DNA of 64,000 nt, from assembly GCA_001897295.1 (NCBI GenBank), contig MKSN01000001.1, positions 736,141-800,140 of the forward strand, written 5' to 3'. The DNA is from Candidatus Saccharibacteria bacterium 49-20 (GTDB lineage: Bacteria; Patescibacteriota; Saccharimonadia; Saccharimonadales; Saccharimonadaceae). Below, in pieces: positions 37,837 through 47,629 of this stretch; position 1 is the stretch's first letter; each line of letters opens with the position of its first letter. Position numbers and translations under genes: made by a program. Below the pieces are notes generated by a model. It was given only the letters and a program-made list of their open reading frames with translations, was not told the DNA's origin and did not search any database.

Positions 37837-38298
37837 ATGGCCCGTAAAGCTAACGAAGATCTACTCATCGAGGACGAGCTCGCAGCAGCTTTCCTTAGTG
37901 ACGACGACCTAACAACAACCGACCCGACCGCACCTGCGAGCGAAGATAACTGGGACGACAGCCAAGAAGAATTCTTGGGACAACTAGCGGTTGATGTATA
38001 TGAAACCGAAGAAAAACTTGTGATCAAAGCACGCACCGCAGGCGTGAACAAAGAAGATCTCGATGTCAGCATCAGTGACGGCATTCTTACTATCAGCGGT
38101 ACTCTTAGTAGCGGTGATGACGCAGATGCAACAAACTGGCACATCCAAGAATGTTACTGGGGCGAATTCAGCCGTACTCTCGCACTTCCTGTAAGTGTAA
38201 AGGAAGACGAAGTTGACGCAGTACTCAAGGATGGCGTGCTTACCATCAGCTTCAACAAGATCAAGCAAGAGCAAGCAAAGCGAATTCAGATTCAATAA
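37837..38298 (+). CDS. Hsp20 small heat shock protein
   Basis: LAVDVYETEEKLVIKARTAGVNKEDLDVSISDGILTISG; WGEFSRTLALPVSV. Confidence 0.93.
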   Translation: MARKANEDLLIEDELAAAFLSDDDLTTTDPTAPASEDNWDDSQEEFLGQLAVDVYETEEKLVIKARTAGVNKEDLDVSISDGILTISGTLSSGDDADATNWHIQECYWGEFSRTLALPVSVKEDEVDAVLKDGVLTISFNKIKQEQAKRIQIQ

Positions 38299-38317
38299 TC
38301 TCACTCGTAAGCTCCAC

Positions 38318-38346
38318 GAAATACTCTCCGAAAGGGGAGTATTTTA
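38318..38346 (+). terminator. Intrinsic terminator after hsp20
   Basis: AAATACTCTCC-GAAA-GGGGAGTATTTTAT. Confidence 0.75.
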
Positions 38347-38367
38347 TATCAAAAGTATCCCGTCACC

Positions 38368-38472
38368 AGTCTGTCTATTCTGACGGAAATGGCTTCGCGC
38401 CGCGAATCTATTGGGGAGTTAGCGCCCTCAGACTCTCGGGCTGCAGATATTTCCTTACAGAACAGGCAGACT
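38368..38472. other. Candidate structured RNA/DNA element (nested helices)
   Basis: 38368-38382 pairs with 38458-38472 (14 of 15, one G-U); GGAAAT 38385-38390 pairs with ATTTCC 38449-38454. Confidence 0.4.
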
Positions 38473-38495
38473 CGCTCGAGATCCTTAACGATAAA

Positions 38496-38525
38496 AAATA
38501 CCTCGCCCATTCAGGCGAGGTATTA
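38496..38525 (-). terminator. Intrinsic terminator of mini-pilin cluster
   Basis: Minus strand AATACCTCGCCTGAATGGGCGAGGTATTTTTTA. Confidence 0.75.
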
Positions 38526-38549
38526 AGTGTCTTAAGAAAGGATATTTGC

Positions 38550-38960
38550 TTAAGCAGCAGTACCGACTGAGGTAAGTACCCAGTTCACAATTGCGAATGC
38601 GAGGAAGGCGATAACGAGACCGATGATCGCGTACATGATTGTATTCTTCGCTGCAGTCACGTTTGCAGAGTTACCTGCTGAAGTAGTGTAACGAATACCA
38701 CCCCAGATCAGCATAATCACACAGATTGCACCGATGATGAAGAGGAGAATGTTAACTACTACTGTAAAGATTGAACCTTCACCACCGAAAAGTGTTGCAG
38801 GAGTATCTTCACCTTGCGCACAGTTTACACCGTTTGTAATTGTGTAAGTGTCATCCGCACAGCTTTGTGCGCTTGCTGGAACAACTGGAACCAAAAGGGC
38901 AGTTACTGCAAGTGCGAAAGCGGCGACAAATACGCTGAGCTTCTTAGTAATTGTTTTCAT
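38550..38960 (-). CDS. VirB2/TrbC-like mini-pilin
   Basis: Signal peptide; VVNILLFIIGAICVIMLIWGGIRYTTSAGNSANVTAAKNTIMYAIIGLVIAFLAFAIVNWVL. Confidence 0.82.
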   Translation of the reverse strand: MKTITKKLSVFVAAFALAVTALLVPVVPASAQSCADDTYTITNGVNCAQGEDTPATLFGGEGSIFTVVVNILLFIIGAICVIMLIWGGIRYTTSAGNSANVTAAKNTIMYAIIGLVIAFLAFAIVNWVLTSVGTAA

Positions 38961-39039
38961 TTAATTAAATTTCCTTTCTTTGAAATCTAGGTTAGTTATA
39001 GCAGATTTTTAACGGTTTGTTAACCCCTTAGCTAAAGGA

Positions 39040-39414
39040 TTAGAAGAGTTTAATAACCCAGTTGATAATCGCAAAGGCGACAAACGCGACCACAAGGCCC
39101 ACTACGGCGTAGGTGATAGTGTTCTTTGCGCGTGCGATCTTACCCGAGTCACCGTTCGAAATGACGTAGAAAATACCACCAACAATGATCATTACCGTTG
39201 AAAGCGCACCAACGAGGAAGAGAAGGGTATTTACGAGTGTCCCAATAAGGTCATTCGCGTCTTCTTCTTTGTTCTTACAGACCGCATTGTCTGGGTCGCT
39301 TGAACACACGTCCGCCAATGGGTCGAGTGCGTAGGTGCTCAATACAGGCACAAATGCAAATGCTCCAACCGCACTTACGATAAATGCAGCGATAAATAGT
39401 TTAATTCGTTTCAT
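39040..39414 (-). CDS. VirB2/TrbC-like mini-pilin
   Basis: LVNTLLFLVGALSTVMIIVGGIFYVISNGDSGKIARAKNTITYAVVGLVVAFVAFAIINWVI. Confidence 0.8.
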   Translation of the reverse strand: MKRIKLFIAAFIVSAVGAFAFVPVLSTYALDPLADVCSSDPDNAVCKNKEEDANDLIGTLVNTLLFLVGALSTVMIIVGGIFYVISNGDSGKIARAKNTITYAVVGLVVAFVAFAIINWVIKLF

Positions 39415-39722
39415 TATTTAAACCTCCCGATAACAAACGCGGTAACCACAAAGGCAACCAATACAATAATTAATCCCACGATAGAGTAGGTGAGCAAGTT
39501 CTTTGCCTTGGTAATCCGTCCGGCATCACCCGCTGAGGTCGCGTACATAATACCACCGATAATAATTACGATAACCGCAACGGTACCTGCAAGGAAGTAC
39601 ATAAGGTTAAGGCCGTTCGCAAGTAGGTCATCACCAGTCCCGGTAGGGATATTTACGGTTGTCGTACTATTTGGGTCAGTGCCAGTTGCGACTGCGAGGC
39701 GTATAAGTAGGTCGTTCATCAT
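39414..39722 (-). CDS. VirB2/TrbC-like mini-pilin
   Basis: LNLMYFLAGTVAVIVIIIGGIMYATSAGDAGRITKAKNLLTYSIVGLIIVLVAFVVTAFVIG. Confidence 0.8.
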   Translation of the reverse strand: MMNDLLIRLAVATGTDPNSTTTVNIPTGTGDDLLANGLNLMYFLAGTVAVIVIIIGGIMYATSAGDAGRITKAKNLLTYSIVGLIIVLVAFVVTAFVIGRFK

Positions 39723-39729
39723 ATTCCTT

Positions 39730-40167
39730 TTAAATAATGTTAAATACTAAGTTAGTAAGCGCAATCGCCGCGAGGGCAATTACGAGGCCGATTACTGCAT
39801 TAAGGATGGTCTTACGAGCTTTCTCGAGCTGCGCAGGCAGTGCACCACCCGTCATGTAAAGGAAACCTCCGAATAGAATAAAGAAGGTAGCAACATAGGC
39901 GGTCGCGACAATCGCCATCTCAATGACGTTAAGAACGATTTTCCAGATAAAGGTGCTAAGTCCACCCGCTTCATCCGGAGATACAATGTTACAGTCTGGA
40001 GACGGGCCAGTCAGACCGCGGTACCAAGGCGGAATACCGAGTACACGATTTTCACAAGCTGCATCCGCATGTGCGCTTTGCGCAGGCGCAACAGTTGCCA
40101 TTACCGGCGCCGCAAAAGCAAAGATAAACAATCCACCAAATAATAGACTTTTAATTGTCGCTTTCAT
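39730..40167 (-). CDS. VirB2/TrbC-like mini-pilin (diverged)
   Basis: IVATAYVATFFILFGGFLYMTGGALPAQLEKARKTILNAVIGLVIALAAIALTNLVF. Confidence 0.75.
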   Translation of the reverse strand: MKATIKSLLFGGLFIFAFAAPVMATVAPAQSAHADAACENRVLGIPPWYRGLTGPSPDCNIVSPDEAGGLSTFIWKIVLNVIEMAIVATAYVATFFILFGGFLYMTGGALPAQLEKARKTILNAVIGLVIALAAIALTNLVFNII

Positions 40168-40607
40168 TAGTTAAAGATTCCTCCTGGAACAATAAAGTTA
40201 AGTAGGGTAAACATTCCACCGAAGGCAATCACCCCGATCACCACGTTGGTGAATACGACGCGTGCTTTCTTTACCATCTCTGGGCTTCCGGCAGACGTCA
40301 TATATAGGTAACCCCCATAGACGAAACCAGCTACCGCAAGTACACCCACACCTACGCTTAGGATGTTAATCGTAAGGATAAGCACACCCCAAAGCCCAGT
40401 GTCTTCAGGCGCGTTACCGCCGGTTTGCTCACAGTTAATAATTGCTGTCTTTACACCACCGCAGTCGGCAGCGGCGTTATATGAAGTACTAAGTGCACTG
40501 ACAGAAACTGCAGATACAAGTAGTACAGCGCCCAGTACTAAGTTTCGTATTGTTTGTTTTATGTTCATAGTTACTAATAGGGTACGAGGTTTTAACAGAT
40601 AATGCAA
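40167..40607 (-). CDS. VirB2/TrbC-like mini-pilin (diverged)
   Basis: ILSVGVGVLAVAGFVYGGYLYMTSAGSPEMVKKARVVFTNVVIGVIAFGGMFTLLNFIVPG. Confidence 0.75.
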   Translation of the reverse strand: MHYLLKPRTLLVTMNIKQTIRNLVLGAVLLVSAVSVSALSTSYNAAADCGGVKTAIINCEQTGGNAPEDTGLWGVLILTINILSVGVGVLAVAGFVYGGYLYMTSAGSPEMVKKARVVFTNVVIGVIAFGGMFTLLNFIVPGGIFN

Positions 40608-40746
40608 GTTTTATCAAATAGTAATTATGTTTAATAATCGCATAAGCTCTTTACTTTTTAAGCTTTTTGTGGTATATTAGCGGCAAACAGTCATAAGCGT
40701 ATTTATTGTCTGCATTTAACACTCACGAGAAGGAACCATCACACAA

Positions 40747-41670
40747 ATGAGTTACGACCAAGAACACTCGTTCAACAACAGTTCTGAGATTCAAAAGAAT
40801 CCAAATATCTTTGATCAAATTAAGCGTGGCTACCAGAGCACAATTGATTACATTAAAGAACGCTCTTCTGAAACAGGCATTCGCATTATCGGTACTACCG
40901 CAGGAATAGCCCTTGCCGCTGCAGCACTTTCTGGCTGCGCAACAGGTGAGGCCCCTGAAAAAACACCTACGCAAACTAGCGCACCAGTTGAAACCGAGGA
41001 ACCTTCTGAACCAACACCAACTCCTACTGAAACTGCACCTGCAGTAAATGAGGCGAGTTACGAATTTGGTATTGCAAAATCTGAAGCAGACCGCCTTCTT
41101 GGTATTGAGAGTGTTGCTTACGAGAGTGTCCCAATCGAAGAGCGCGCGCAGTTCGTGCTTTATCACCTCGAGCAATCAGACTTCTTGGCGAATGCAGAAC
41201 AGTACGCAAACGCGATGAAAAACCGCAACGGCACAAGCTTTGATGTGCTCCCGGCGGAACTTTCCCCAACAAATACACCTCAGGAAATCCTTGCAACAGT
41301 AACCGCGCTCGACCGCCTCACATTCTCAGTTCCTGACGCAGAGAATCCAAACAACTTCGACCAAGACGTTGCCTTCCGCCTTATCGCGAGTGAAGCCGTA
41401 ACCGGTAAGACATCACCGCACGCAAATAAGCTTGTCACTAACTTATCTGAGCTTGTTGCCTATGACGGTGGAGAAGTACGCGAAAATACAGACCTTATTA
41501 TGAACAGTCTGCTCGCAACTCCAGAAGTCGTGTCGGCAACAGCCGTAACGACCAACGAACAGGGCCGTCCATCGATTGACATTACCTACAAAACAGACCA
41601 GGGTAACACCCTTACTGAGACCTATCAGTGGATCACTGTCGGTGATAAGGGTATTTGGCTTCCTAACTAG
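40747..41670 (+). CDS. Hypothetical single-TM or lipobox-like protein with Thr/Pro/Glu-rich linker
   Basis: IIGTTAGIALAAAALSGCATGEAPEKTPTQTSAPVETEEPSEPTPTPTETAP. Confidence 0.55.
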   Translation: MSYDQEHSFNNSSEIQKNPNIFDQIKRGYQSTIDYIKERSSETGIRIIGTTAGIALAAAALSGCATGEAPEKTPTQTSAPVETEEPSEPTPTPTETAPAVNEASYEFGIAKSEADRLLGIESVAYESVPIEERAQFVLYHLEQSDFLANAEQYANAMKNRNGTSFDVLPAELSPTNTPQEILATVTALDRLTFSVPDAENPNNFDQDVAFRLIASEAVTGKTSPHANKLVTNLSELVAYDGGEVRENTDLIMNSLLATPEVVSATAVTTNEQGRPSIDITYKTDQGNTLTETYQWITVGDKGIWLPN

Positions 41671-41722
41671 TTCGTAACAGTAGTTGCCCCAATAACTCGC
41701 TTATGATTAAATAGCCGTAGCA

Positions 41723-44700
41723 ATGCGGCTATTTAGTTATCTTATGGGCACTAAACTGAGGGTTGCGGGTGCGGGAATTATTGCAGTCGCAATTTTTAGC
41801 TTTTTCGCATTATTTCCTTTTAACTCGGTACACGCTGCGGGTAGCAACTTTGATAAAGAAACTGACGCCTCGACAATGTTCAAGGCGATCAAGTTCTATC
41901 AGGCTATTAAATACTGTGCTGCGCAGGGTCAATATAAAACCACCATTTCTGGAGATGATGTCTCAAAGGGGCCGCGCTGGTGGGTTGCCGATACTACAAG
42001 GGTAACTATTGGTATCTCTGTCGACCAGTACGGCGATAAGAACGGACTCACAAGTTGTGCGGGTGACGACGACCAAAATGGATGGCAGGACGATGCCTAC
42101 GAAATGTTTGGATACGACCCAGACGGAGGCGAAGCAACCCTAAAGAAAATGGGCTACAGCTGTAGCATCGTTAAGAATAAGACTGAGTGTAAAAAAGATG
42201 ACATCAACAGCACTATAACCGGTCTTATGGAGAATTCTTCGTACTTAAAGGGTACGTCAATCGGCTTAACTAATGGAAGCCGCTACAAAGTCGCGACCTA
42301 CAAGGGCGCAATCAACACTTTGAAAAACTCATGTGAGGCGTCGAAGGGTGGCAACACGAATCTTTACAAGATTTCAGTAGTGAACGAAAGCGGCGTTGTA
42401 AAAGAAGAAAGCTGGTCGATTAAAAAGAGTTCCAGTCTTTATGCAGGTGTCGATCCAATCACCACCATGAGTTCTCAGACCGACTACTGTCGCACCTCGG
42501 TCGTGAATGCTATTAACGACAACGCGAAAACATACGCAGGTTGGCAGTCTAAGGCAATGTGTGCCGAAAACTACCCCCAACTCGCTTCAAGCGACTCAAA
42601 GCTCACCGCGTGTGGAAATGGTCGAGCAAATGCCGCGGATGTTACTTACTGTGCGGGCTCTGGCATCACCGACAGGAACTCATGTTTCATCGGTGCAGGA
42701 AATCCAAAGGATGCAAACGGTAGAACAGCGGGCGAGCTATGTATGGATCTTTACTCGGGTAAAACTGCCGAACTTGCCGCGTGTATCCAAGGAGCAATGC
42801 ACTTAGCTGATGCAAGCTATTGTAATACTAACTACCCGGCGCCAGACTCACTGAACGCAAGCGGAAACCTTCCAACCGACACTAATAAATCGAAGCGAGA
42901 CGCCTGTGCAGCAGGAGCATCACTTAACGTAGACGGTGGTGGTGTCGTTTTAAGTGATAGTGACGCGCCAGAAGATCCGAATGCCGACACGACCGCAACC
43001 GCCTGCGTGGTCGATGGTATTGGATGGATGGTGTGTCCAATGCTTAATGCACTTGGTGGACTTGGCGACGCAATGTACGGATGGATCGATAGCGTCCTTC
43101 GTCTTCAACCACTTACCGTATCGAATGGTGATGGTACGGAATCATCCCAATTTGTGGCCTGGCAAAGTATTCGTAATATTGCGAACGTATTATTAGTTAT
43201 CGCATTCCTTATTATTATCTTCTCGCAGCTCACCAGTATGGGTGTCACGAATTATGGTGTGAAGAAAACGCTTCCACGCTTAATTATTGTTGCGCTCGCA
43301 ATTAATACTTCGTTCTACATTATGGCGATTGCCGTTGACCTCACAAATATTATTGGAGTAGGGCTCCACAGTATCTTCTCGACACTCGCGCCAGATGCAA
43401 CCGCCGCAACAATGAATGCAAATGAAATTATTGGCGCCTTTGTGACCGGAACTGGTACCGTCGCGGTAGCAGGAACGGCCGTTGCAATTGCCGCGGGAAC
43501 TGGTGCATTATCACTCTCAACACTCGCACTTATGGCGCTCCCGGTCGTAGGTGTTGCAGTACTGGCACTTCTTGCAGCAGTCGCAACACTCTTCATACGT
43601 AACGCGCTTATCGTCATCTTGATCGTCATCTCGCCACTCGCATTCGCGGCGTACCTTCTTCCAAATACCCAGAGTATGTTCACGAAATGGCGAAAATTAT
43701 TCGTCAGTATGTTGGTGCTCTTCCCGATGGCAGCACTCTTGTTTGGTGGTGCAAAGTTTGCCGCATCGGTTGTTGTCGTCTCAGACCAGCCACTTTCTGC
43801 ACTCGCGGCAATCTTTATTATGGCAGCGCCCCTTGGTATGCTTCCATGGCTCGTAAAGTCATCAAACAGCCTCCTTGGAAATATCGGTGGCAAGCTTGGT
43901 GGCTTAGCGCGAAGGGCACGCAACCCACTTAACAAGGCCGTTGAAGGTCAGGTAAACAAGCAGCGTGAAGCGTATCGTGCAGGTCAAAAGACTTTCTTTG
44001 GCCGTAAACAAAAAGAGGGTAAAACCAACGTTGCGCAGCGCTGGAATAACCGCCGCATGTCTCGTGAAGCTGAAATTGGAAACCTGAAGGGCGAGTCGGA
44101 AGAGAACTGGCGCGAGATGGCTATTTCCGGTACCGGTGGTGGTAAGAATGGTAAAGCAGCCGCAAGGGCACAAGCTGCGCTTAAGGGGCAGCAAGACCAC
44201 GCTACACTCAAGGGTCGAAACGATGCACGCGCACAAGAAATGCACACTGCGCGCATTAACACACCTGGTTCTGTGATTGGACAAATGGATACCGAGGCTC
44301 GTGAAGCGAAGCTTGCAACCGCACGTAATGAAGCCCAGACTCAGGCTCGATTTGATCAGCGCGTTCAAAACAGCGCCGCACTTACCAATACTCAACAAGC
44401 GACCCGTCGTGCAGAAGAAGTATCTAAGACCGTAAAGGCAGAGCAAGATCATGCCTTCGAGCAGGTGAAGTCAACTGATGCGACACTCCTGGGACTACGT
44501 GACCGCCAGGCTGACGCACAGCTTAAGACAAGTGCGCTCACAGAACGATCCGCTGTCGAGACACAGCGTCGACAACAAGCAGATCCTGGATTGCTCAATA
44601 TTCGCCTTGATACTGAAGCGAGCAAGAAGGAGCGCGGTGCACTCGAACAAGATATCACTCGTCAGGTCGCTGAAGGCGCAACTGACGTAGGCGGCGCAGA

Positions 44701-45559
44701 ACTTGTTGGGCGCCAGATAAGCGCTGCTGATCAAGCTGCGATGCAAAGTATCGTTGACCGCCTTAAGACCGCTCAGGTAAGCTCCTCTGTCGCGACGTCT
44801 GCGACCACCTCGGCACAGAACGTACAACAGCAAGAATATTCAACAGAACTTATGCAAAATGCCGCGCTCGCCGTTGATGCGGGTGGTATTGATCCTCGTG
44901 GTGAATCACGTGTGAAAGCAGCTGCAAATGCGGTTATCACCGACGCCACCAACAAGGCTATCTCTGCCGAGAAGTCTACAATGACACGTGCCGTAGCGGG
45001 TGCTCGTGACGGATCAGACCCAGACTCACTCTGGTCTATCGTACGAGATGACACGGCTAGCGTAGAACGCCGTGCTGCCGCTGCAGGACAGATTATGAAG
45101 ACAGCGGGGGATGGTGATATTCACGAACTCTTCGAATACGTTGGTGATCTTTCCGAACCAACACTCGATTCAACCTCCCGTCTCTTCATTCAGCAGCAAA
45201 TGTCTGATGATATGGGTGGCCGCAAGCCGGTTTCTATTGGAGCGGCCGACGCCGCAGCGCTTGGAACAGGTACTTACTCGGGTAACTTCGATAGCAAGGT
45301 TACTGGTCGCCTCAGCGCCGGCAAACTTTCACCAGAGAACCTCTACGCGACAAGTGCAGACGAGTTGCAGCGTATGGTGCAGGTATTGTCAGACCCATCG
45401 TTTGTTGCGCAGGATCCAAACGGAACCCCTCCTGGTACTGGTGCTGCCAACCTCGCAGAGCTTAAGTTGCAAATTGAAAACTACAAGAAAAGCCCAAGCT
45501 TCAAGCCTGCATCTCCAGAGATTGCTGCACTCATTGATCAACTTGAAGCCGAAATATAG
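41723..45559 (+). CDS. Giant VirB6/TrbL-like T4SS membrane protein with Cys-containing ectodomain and long helical C-terminus
   Basis: Signal segment, repeated Cys ectodomain, multiple TM helices (NVLLVIAFLIIIFSQLTSMGVTNYGVKKTLPRLIIVALAINTSFYIMAIAVDLTNIIG), then ~550 aa charged/coiled region. Confidence 0.75.
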   Translation: MRLFSYLMGTKLRVAGAGIIAVAIFSFFALFPFNSVHAAGSNFDKETDASTMFKAIKFYQAIKYCAAQGQYKTTISGDDVSKGPRWWVADTTRVTIGISVDQYGDKNGLTSCAGDDDQNGWQDDAYEMFGYDPDGGEATLKKMGYSCSIVKNKTECKKDDINSTITGLMENSSYLKGTSIGLTNGSRYKVATYKGAINTLKNSCEASKGGNTNLYKISVVNESGVVKEESWSIKKSSSLYAGVDPITTMSSQTDYCRTSVVNAINDNAKTYAGWQSKAMCAENYPQLASSDSKLTACGNGRANAADVTYCAGSGITDRNSCFIGAGNPKDANGRTAGELCMDLYSGKTAELAACIQGAMHLADASYCNTNYPAPDSLNASGNLPTDTNKSKRDACAAGASLNVDGGGVVLSDSDAPEDPNADTTATACVVDGIGWMVCPMLNALGGLGDAMYGWIDSVLRLQPLTVSNGDGTESSQFVAWQSIRNIANVLLVIAFLIIIFSQLTSMGVTNYGVKKTLPRLIIVALAINTSFYIMAIAVDLTNIIGVGLHSIFSTLAPDATAATMNANEIIGAFVTGTGTVAVAGTAVAIAAGTGALSLSTLALMALPVVGVAVLALLAAVATLFIRNALIVILIVISPLAFAAYLLPNTQSMFTKWRKLFVSMLVLFPMAALLFGGAKFAASVVVVSDQPLSALAAIFIMAAPLGMLPWLVKSSNSLLGNIGGKLGGLARRARNPLNKAVEGQVNKQREAYRAGQKTFFGRKQKEGKTNVAQRWNNRRMSREAEIGNLKGESEENWREMAISGTGGGKNGKAAARAQAALKGQQDHATLKGRNDARAQEMHTARINTPGSVIGQMDTEAREAKLATARNEAQTQARFDQRVQNSAALTNTQQATRRAEEVSKTVKAEQDHAFEQVKSTDATLLGLRDRQADAQLKTSALTERSAVETQRRQQADPGLLNIRLDTEASKKERGALEQDITRQVAEGATDVGGAELVGRQISAADQAAMQSIVDRLKTAQVSSSVATSATTSAQNVQQQEYSTELMQNAALAVDAGGIDPRGESRVKAAANAVITDATNKAISAEKSTMTRAVAGARDGSDPDSLWSIVRDDTASVERRAAAAGQIMKTAGDGDIHELFEYVGDLSEPTLDSTSRLFIQQQMSDDMGGRKPVSIGAADAAALGTGTYSGNFDSKVTGRLSAGKLSPENLYATSADELQRMVQVLSDPSFVAQDPNGTPPGTGAANLAELKLQIENYKKSPSFKPASPEIAALIDQLEAEI

Positions 45560-45572
45560 GTATACTTAAACC

Positions 45573-46679
45573 ATGGCAACTTACAAAGTCCCCCAAGACG
45601 TCGAAGCCGATGACAAACTCATCGGGCCGTTTAGTTTTCGCCAGTTTATCTACCTGATTATCGTCGCGCTTCTCGGTGTGGCCGCATGGGGACTTTCACA
45701 ACTCTTTATCGCGCTCGTGGTTGTTCCTTTGCCAGCAATCTTGCTGTTTGGTGCGCTCGCGTTGCCGCTCCGTAAAGACCAGCCAATGGAAATTTACATG
45801 GCTGCGATGGTGTCGTTTTACCTTAAACCTCGCAATCGTCTTTGGGACCCAGAGGGGATTGAATCGGTTATTGAAATTAGCGCACCAAAGGTAGTAGAAG
45901 AGCAGCGCACAAAAGACCTTTCGCAAACTGAAGCCGCACAACGCCTCAGCTATCTTGCTGATATCGTTGACTCTGGTGGGTGGGCGATTCGCGGCGTATC
46001 TGGCTCAGCGGGTACTGCGATGAACAACGACGTGTATCTTGAGGCGCAGGGCGCAACCGACATTCTCGATACGAACACAACAGTTGCTCATACCTTTGAT
46101 CAGATGATGTTACAAAGCACCGAGCGTATGCACGAAGAAGCCCGTCAGCGTATGATGCAAGCAACAATGCCGCAGCCACCCGCGCCAGCGCCAGTTGCGG
46201 CTCCAGCCGCACCAACAATAGGTCAGGTAGCGATCGCACCGCAACCCCAACTACCACAACAGCCACAAGCTCAACAGGGTATGGATCCGCTTCTCGCACA
46301 AATGTCTCAACAAATGCACGTAGGGCAGGGGCAAGCGGTACCAGGTGCTACACCTCGTTTCGATCCATACCCAACCTTCCATCAGTCTATTATTCAGCCG
46401 CTTAACGACACGTCACATCAAGCAGAAAGTGATATCGCCGCACCGACTCCAACACCTACAACTACGCCAGTTACAGCTCCCGCAGTGACACCACAACCAC
46501 AAGCAGCACCGAAAGTCGAAGAAAAGGAACCAACCACTAGCGATGTAGCCCTCACAGCTGGTATAATGAACCTTGCAAACAACCCTGATTTGTCTATCGA
46601 GACGATTGCTCACGAGGCCGAGCGTTTACACAAAAAGGCTGAAGAAGCGTCCGACGAAGTTGTTATTTCACTTCGATAG
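45573..46679 (+). CDS. PrgI-family membrane protein with Pro/Gln-rich C-terminal extension
   Basis: ATYKVPQDVEADDKLIGPFSFRQFIYLIIVALLGVAAWGL is a typical PrgI start; precedes VirB4 genes. Confidence 0.8.
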   Translation: MATYKVPQDVEADDKLIGPFSFRQFIYLIIVALLGVAAWGLSQLFIALVVVPLPAILLFGALALPLRKDQPMEIYMAAMVSFYLKPRNRLWDPEGIESVIEISAPKVVEEQRTKDLSQTEAAQRLSYLADIVDSGGWAIRGVSGSAGTAMNNDVYLEAQGATDILDTNTTVAHTFDQMMLQSTERMHEEARQRMMQATMPQPPAPAPVAAPAAPTIGQVAIAPQPQLPQQPQAQQGMDPLLAQMSQQMHVGQGQAVPGATPRFDPYPTFHQSIIQPLNDTSHQAESDIAAPTPTPTTTPVTAPAVTPQPQAAPKVEEKEPTTSDVALTAGIMNLANNPDLSIETIAHEAERLHKKAEEASDEVVISLR

Positions 46680-46717
46680 TACAAATCACTAATTGTGGAG
46701 TGGGATTAAGATAGGGT

Positions 46718-47629
46718 ATGCCGCCTAATAGTTCTCCGTATAACCAAACCCCAGCTCAAGGGGTACCTCAACCTGTGCCACCACAGGGTAATCCTGTTAT
46801 GCAGCAAACTATGCAAATCCCAGGACAGCCCGCACCTCAGGCTGCGCCTGCTCAGTTCGCTCCACAACCGACACCAGGCCCCGTAGGGTCAGGCCCACAA
46901 GCTGCAAAGCCCGCAGCAAAGAACCCTAACTCAACCCAAAGCACATTGCAGCTCTCTGAAATGCGCGACAGTATGGTGATTATGAACGACGGATCGTTCC
47001 GTGCAGTGATTGCATGTAAGTCTATTAACTTCGACCTCATGAGTGACCGTGAAAGGGAAGGGATTGAATATAGCTACCAAAACTTCCTCAACTCTTTGAA
47101 TTTCCCGGTACAAATCCTCATTCGCTCGCAGCGCGTCGACATCGGCCCGTATATCGATAAGCTCATCGGCATTCGACGCGGCCAGGACAATATGCTTCTT
47201 GGCGTGCTTATGGACGACTACATTAACTTCATCGATGCGCTTTCACAAGAAGCGAACATTATGGAGAAGTCTTTCTATATCGTAGTTCCATACTTCCCCA
47301 AGGGTGATGCCGCCAACCTTGTTGAACAGGGTAAGGGCTTCTTTGGTAAGCTCTTTGCGCGTCCACAAAACGTCGTGACACACATCGATGCCGCTAGTTA
47401 CCAGAAGGCAAAAGATGAAATCAAGAACCGTGTCGACTCAGTGACTGCCGGTCTTTTCCAACTTGGCGTCCAGAGTATGCAGCTCGACACGAAGTCACTC
47501 GGTGAGCTGTACTACAACTACTACAACCCTGACACTGCCGTTCGTCAGCCACTCGGCAACTTTGATAACATGGCAACGACGTTCGTAAAGAAAGCACCTG
47601 GTGAAGCACCGACTGGAGGAGTTCAATAA
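46718..47629 (+). CDS. VirB4/TraC N-terminal-like domain protein (separate from the ATPase)
   Basis: Pro/Gln-rich start then LQLSEMRDSMVIMNDGSFRAVIACKSINFDLMSDREREGIEYSYQNFLNSLNFPVQILIRSQRVD. Confidence 0.75.
   Translation: MPPNSSPYNQTPAQGVPQPVPPQGNPVMQQTMQIPGQPAPQAAPAQFAPQPTPGPVGSGPQAAKPAAKNPNSTQSTLQLSEMRDSMVIMNDGSFRAVIACKSINFDLMSDREREGIEYSYQNFLNSLNFPVQILIRSQRVDIGPYIDKLIGIRRGQDNMLLGVLMDDYINFIDALSQEANIMEKSFYIVVPYFPKGDAANLVEQGKGFFGKLFARPQNVVTHIDAASYQKAKDEIKNRVDSVTAGLFQLGVQSMQLDTKSLGELYYNYYNPDTAVRQPLGNFDNMATTFVKKAPGEAPTGGVQ

Noticed and set aside
43315-44452. Several minus-strand ORFs over the VirB6-like gene
   Set aside because: Opposite an intact 1278-aa ORF, low-complexity Ser/Ala/Thr or Cys-rich shadow translations.
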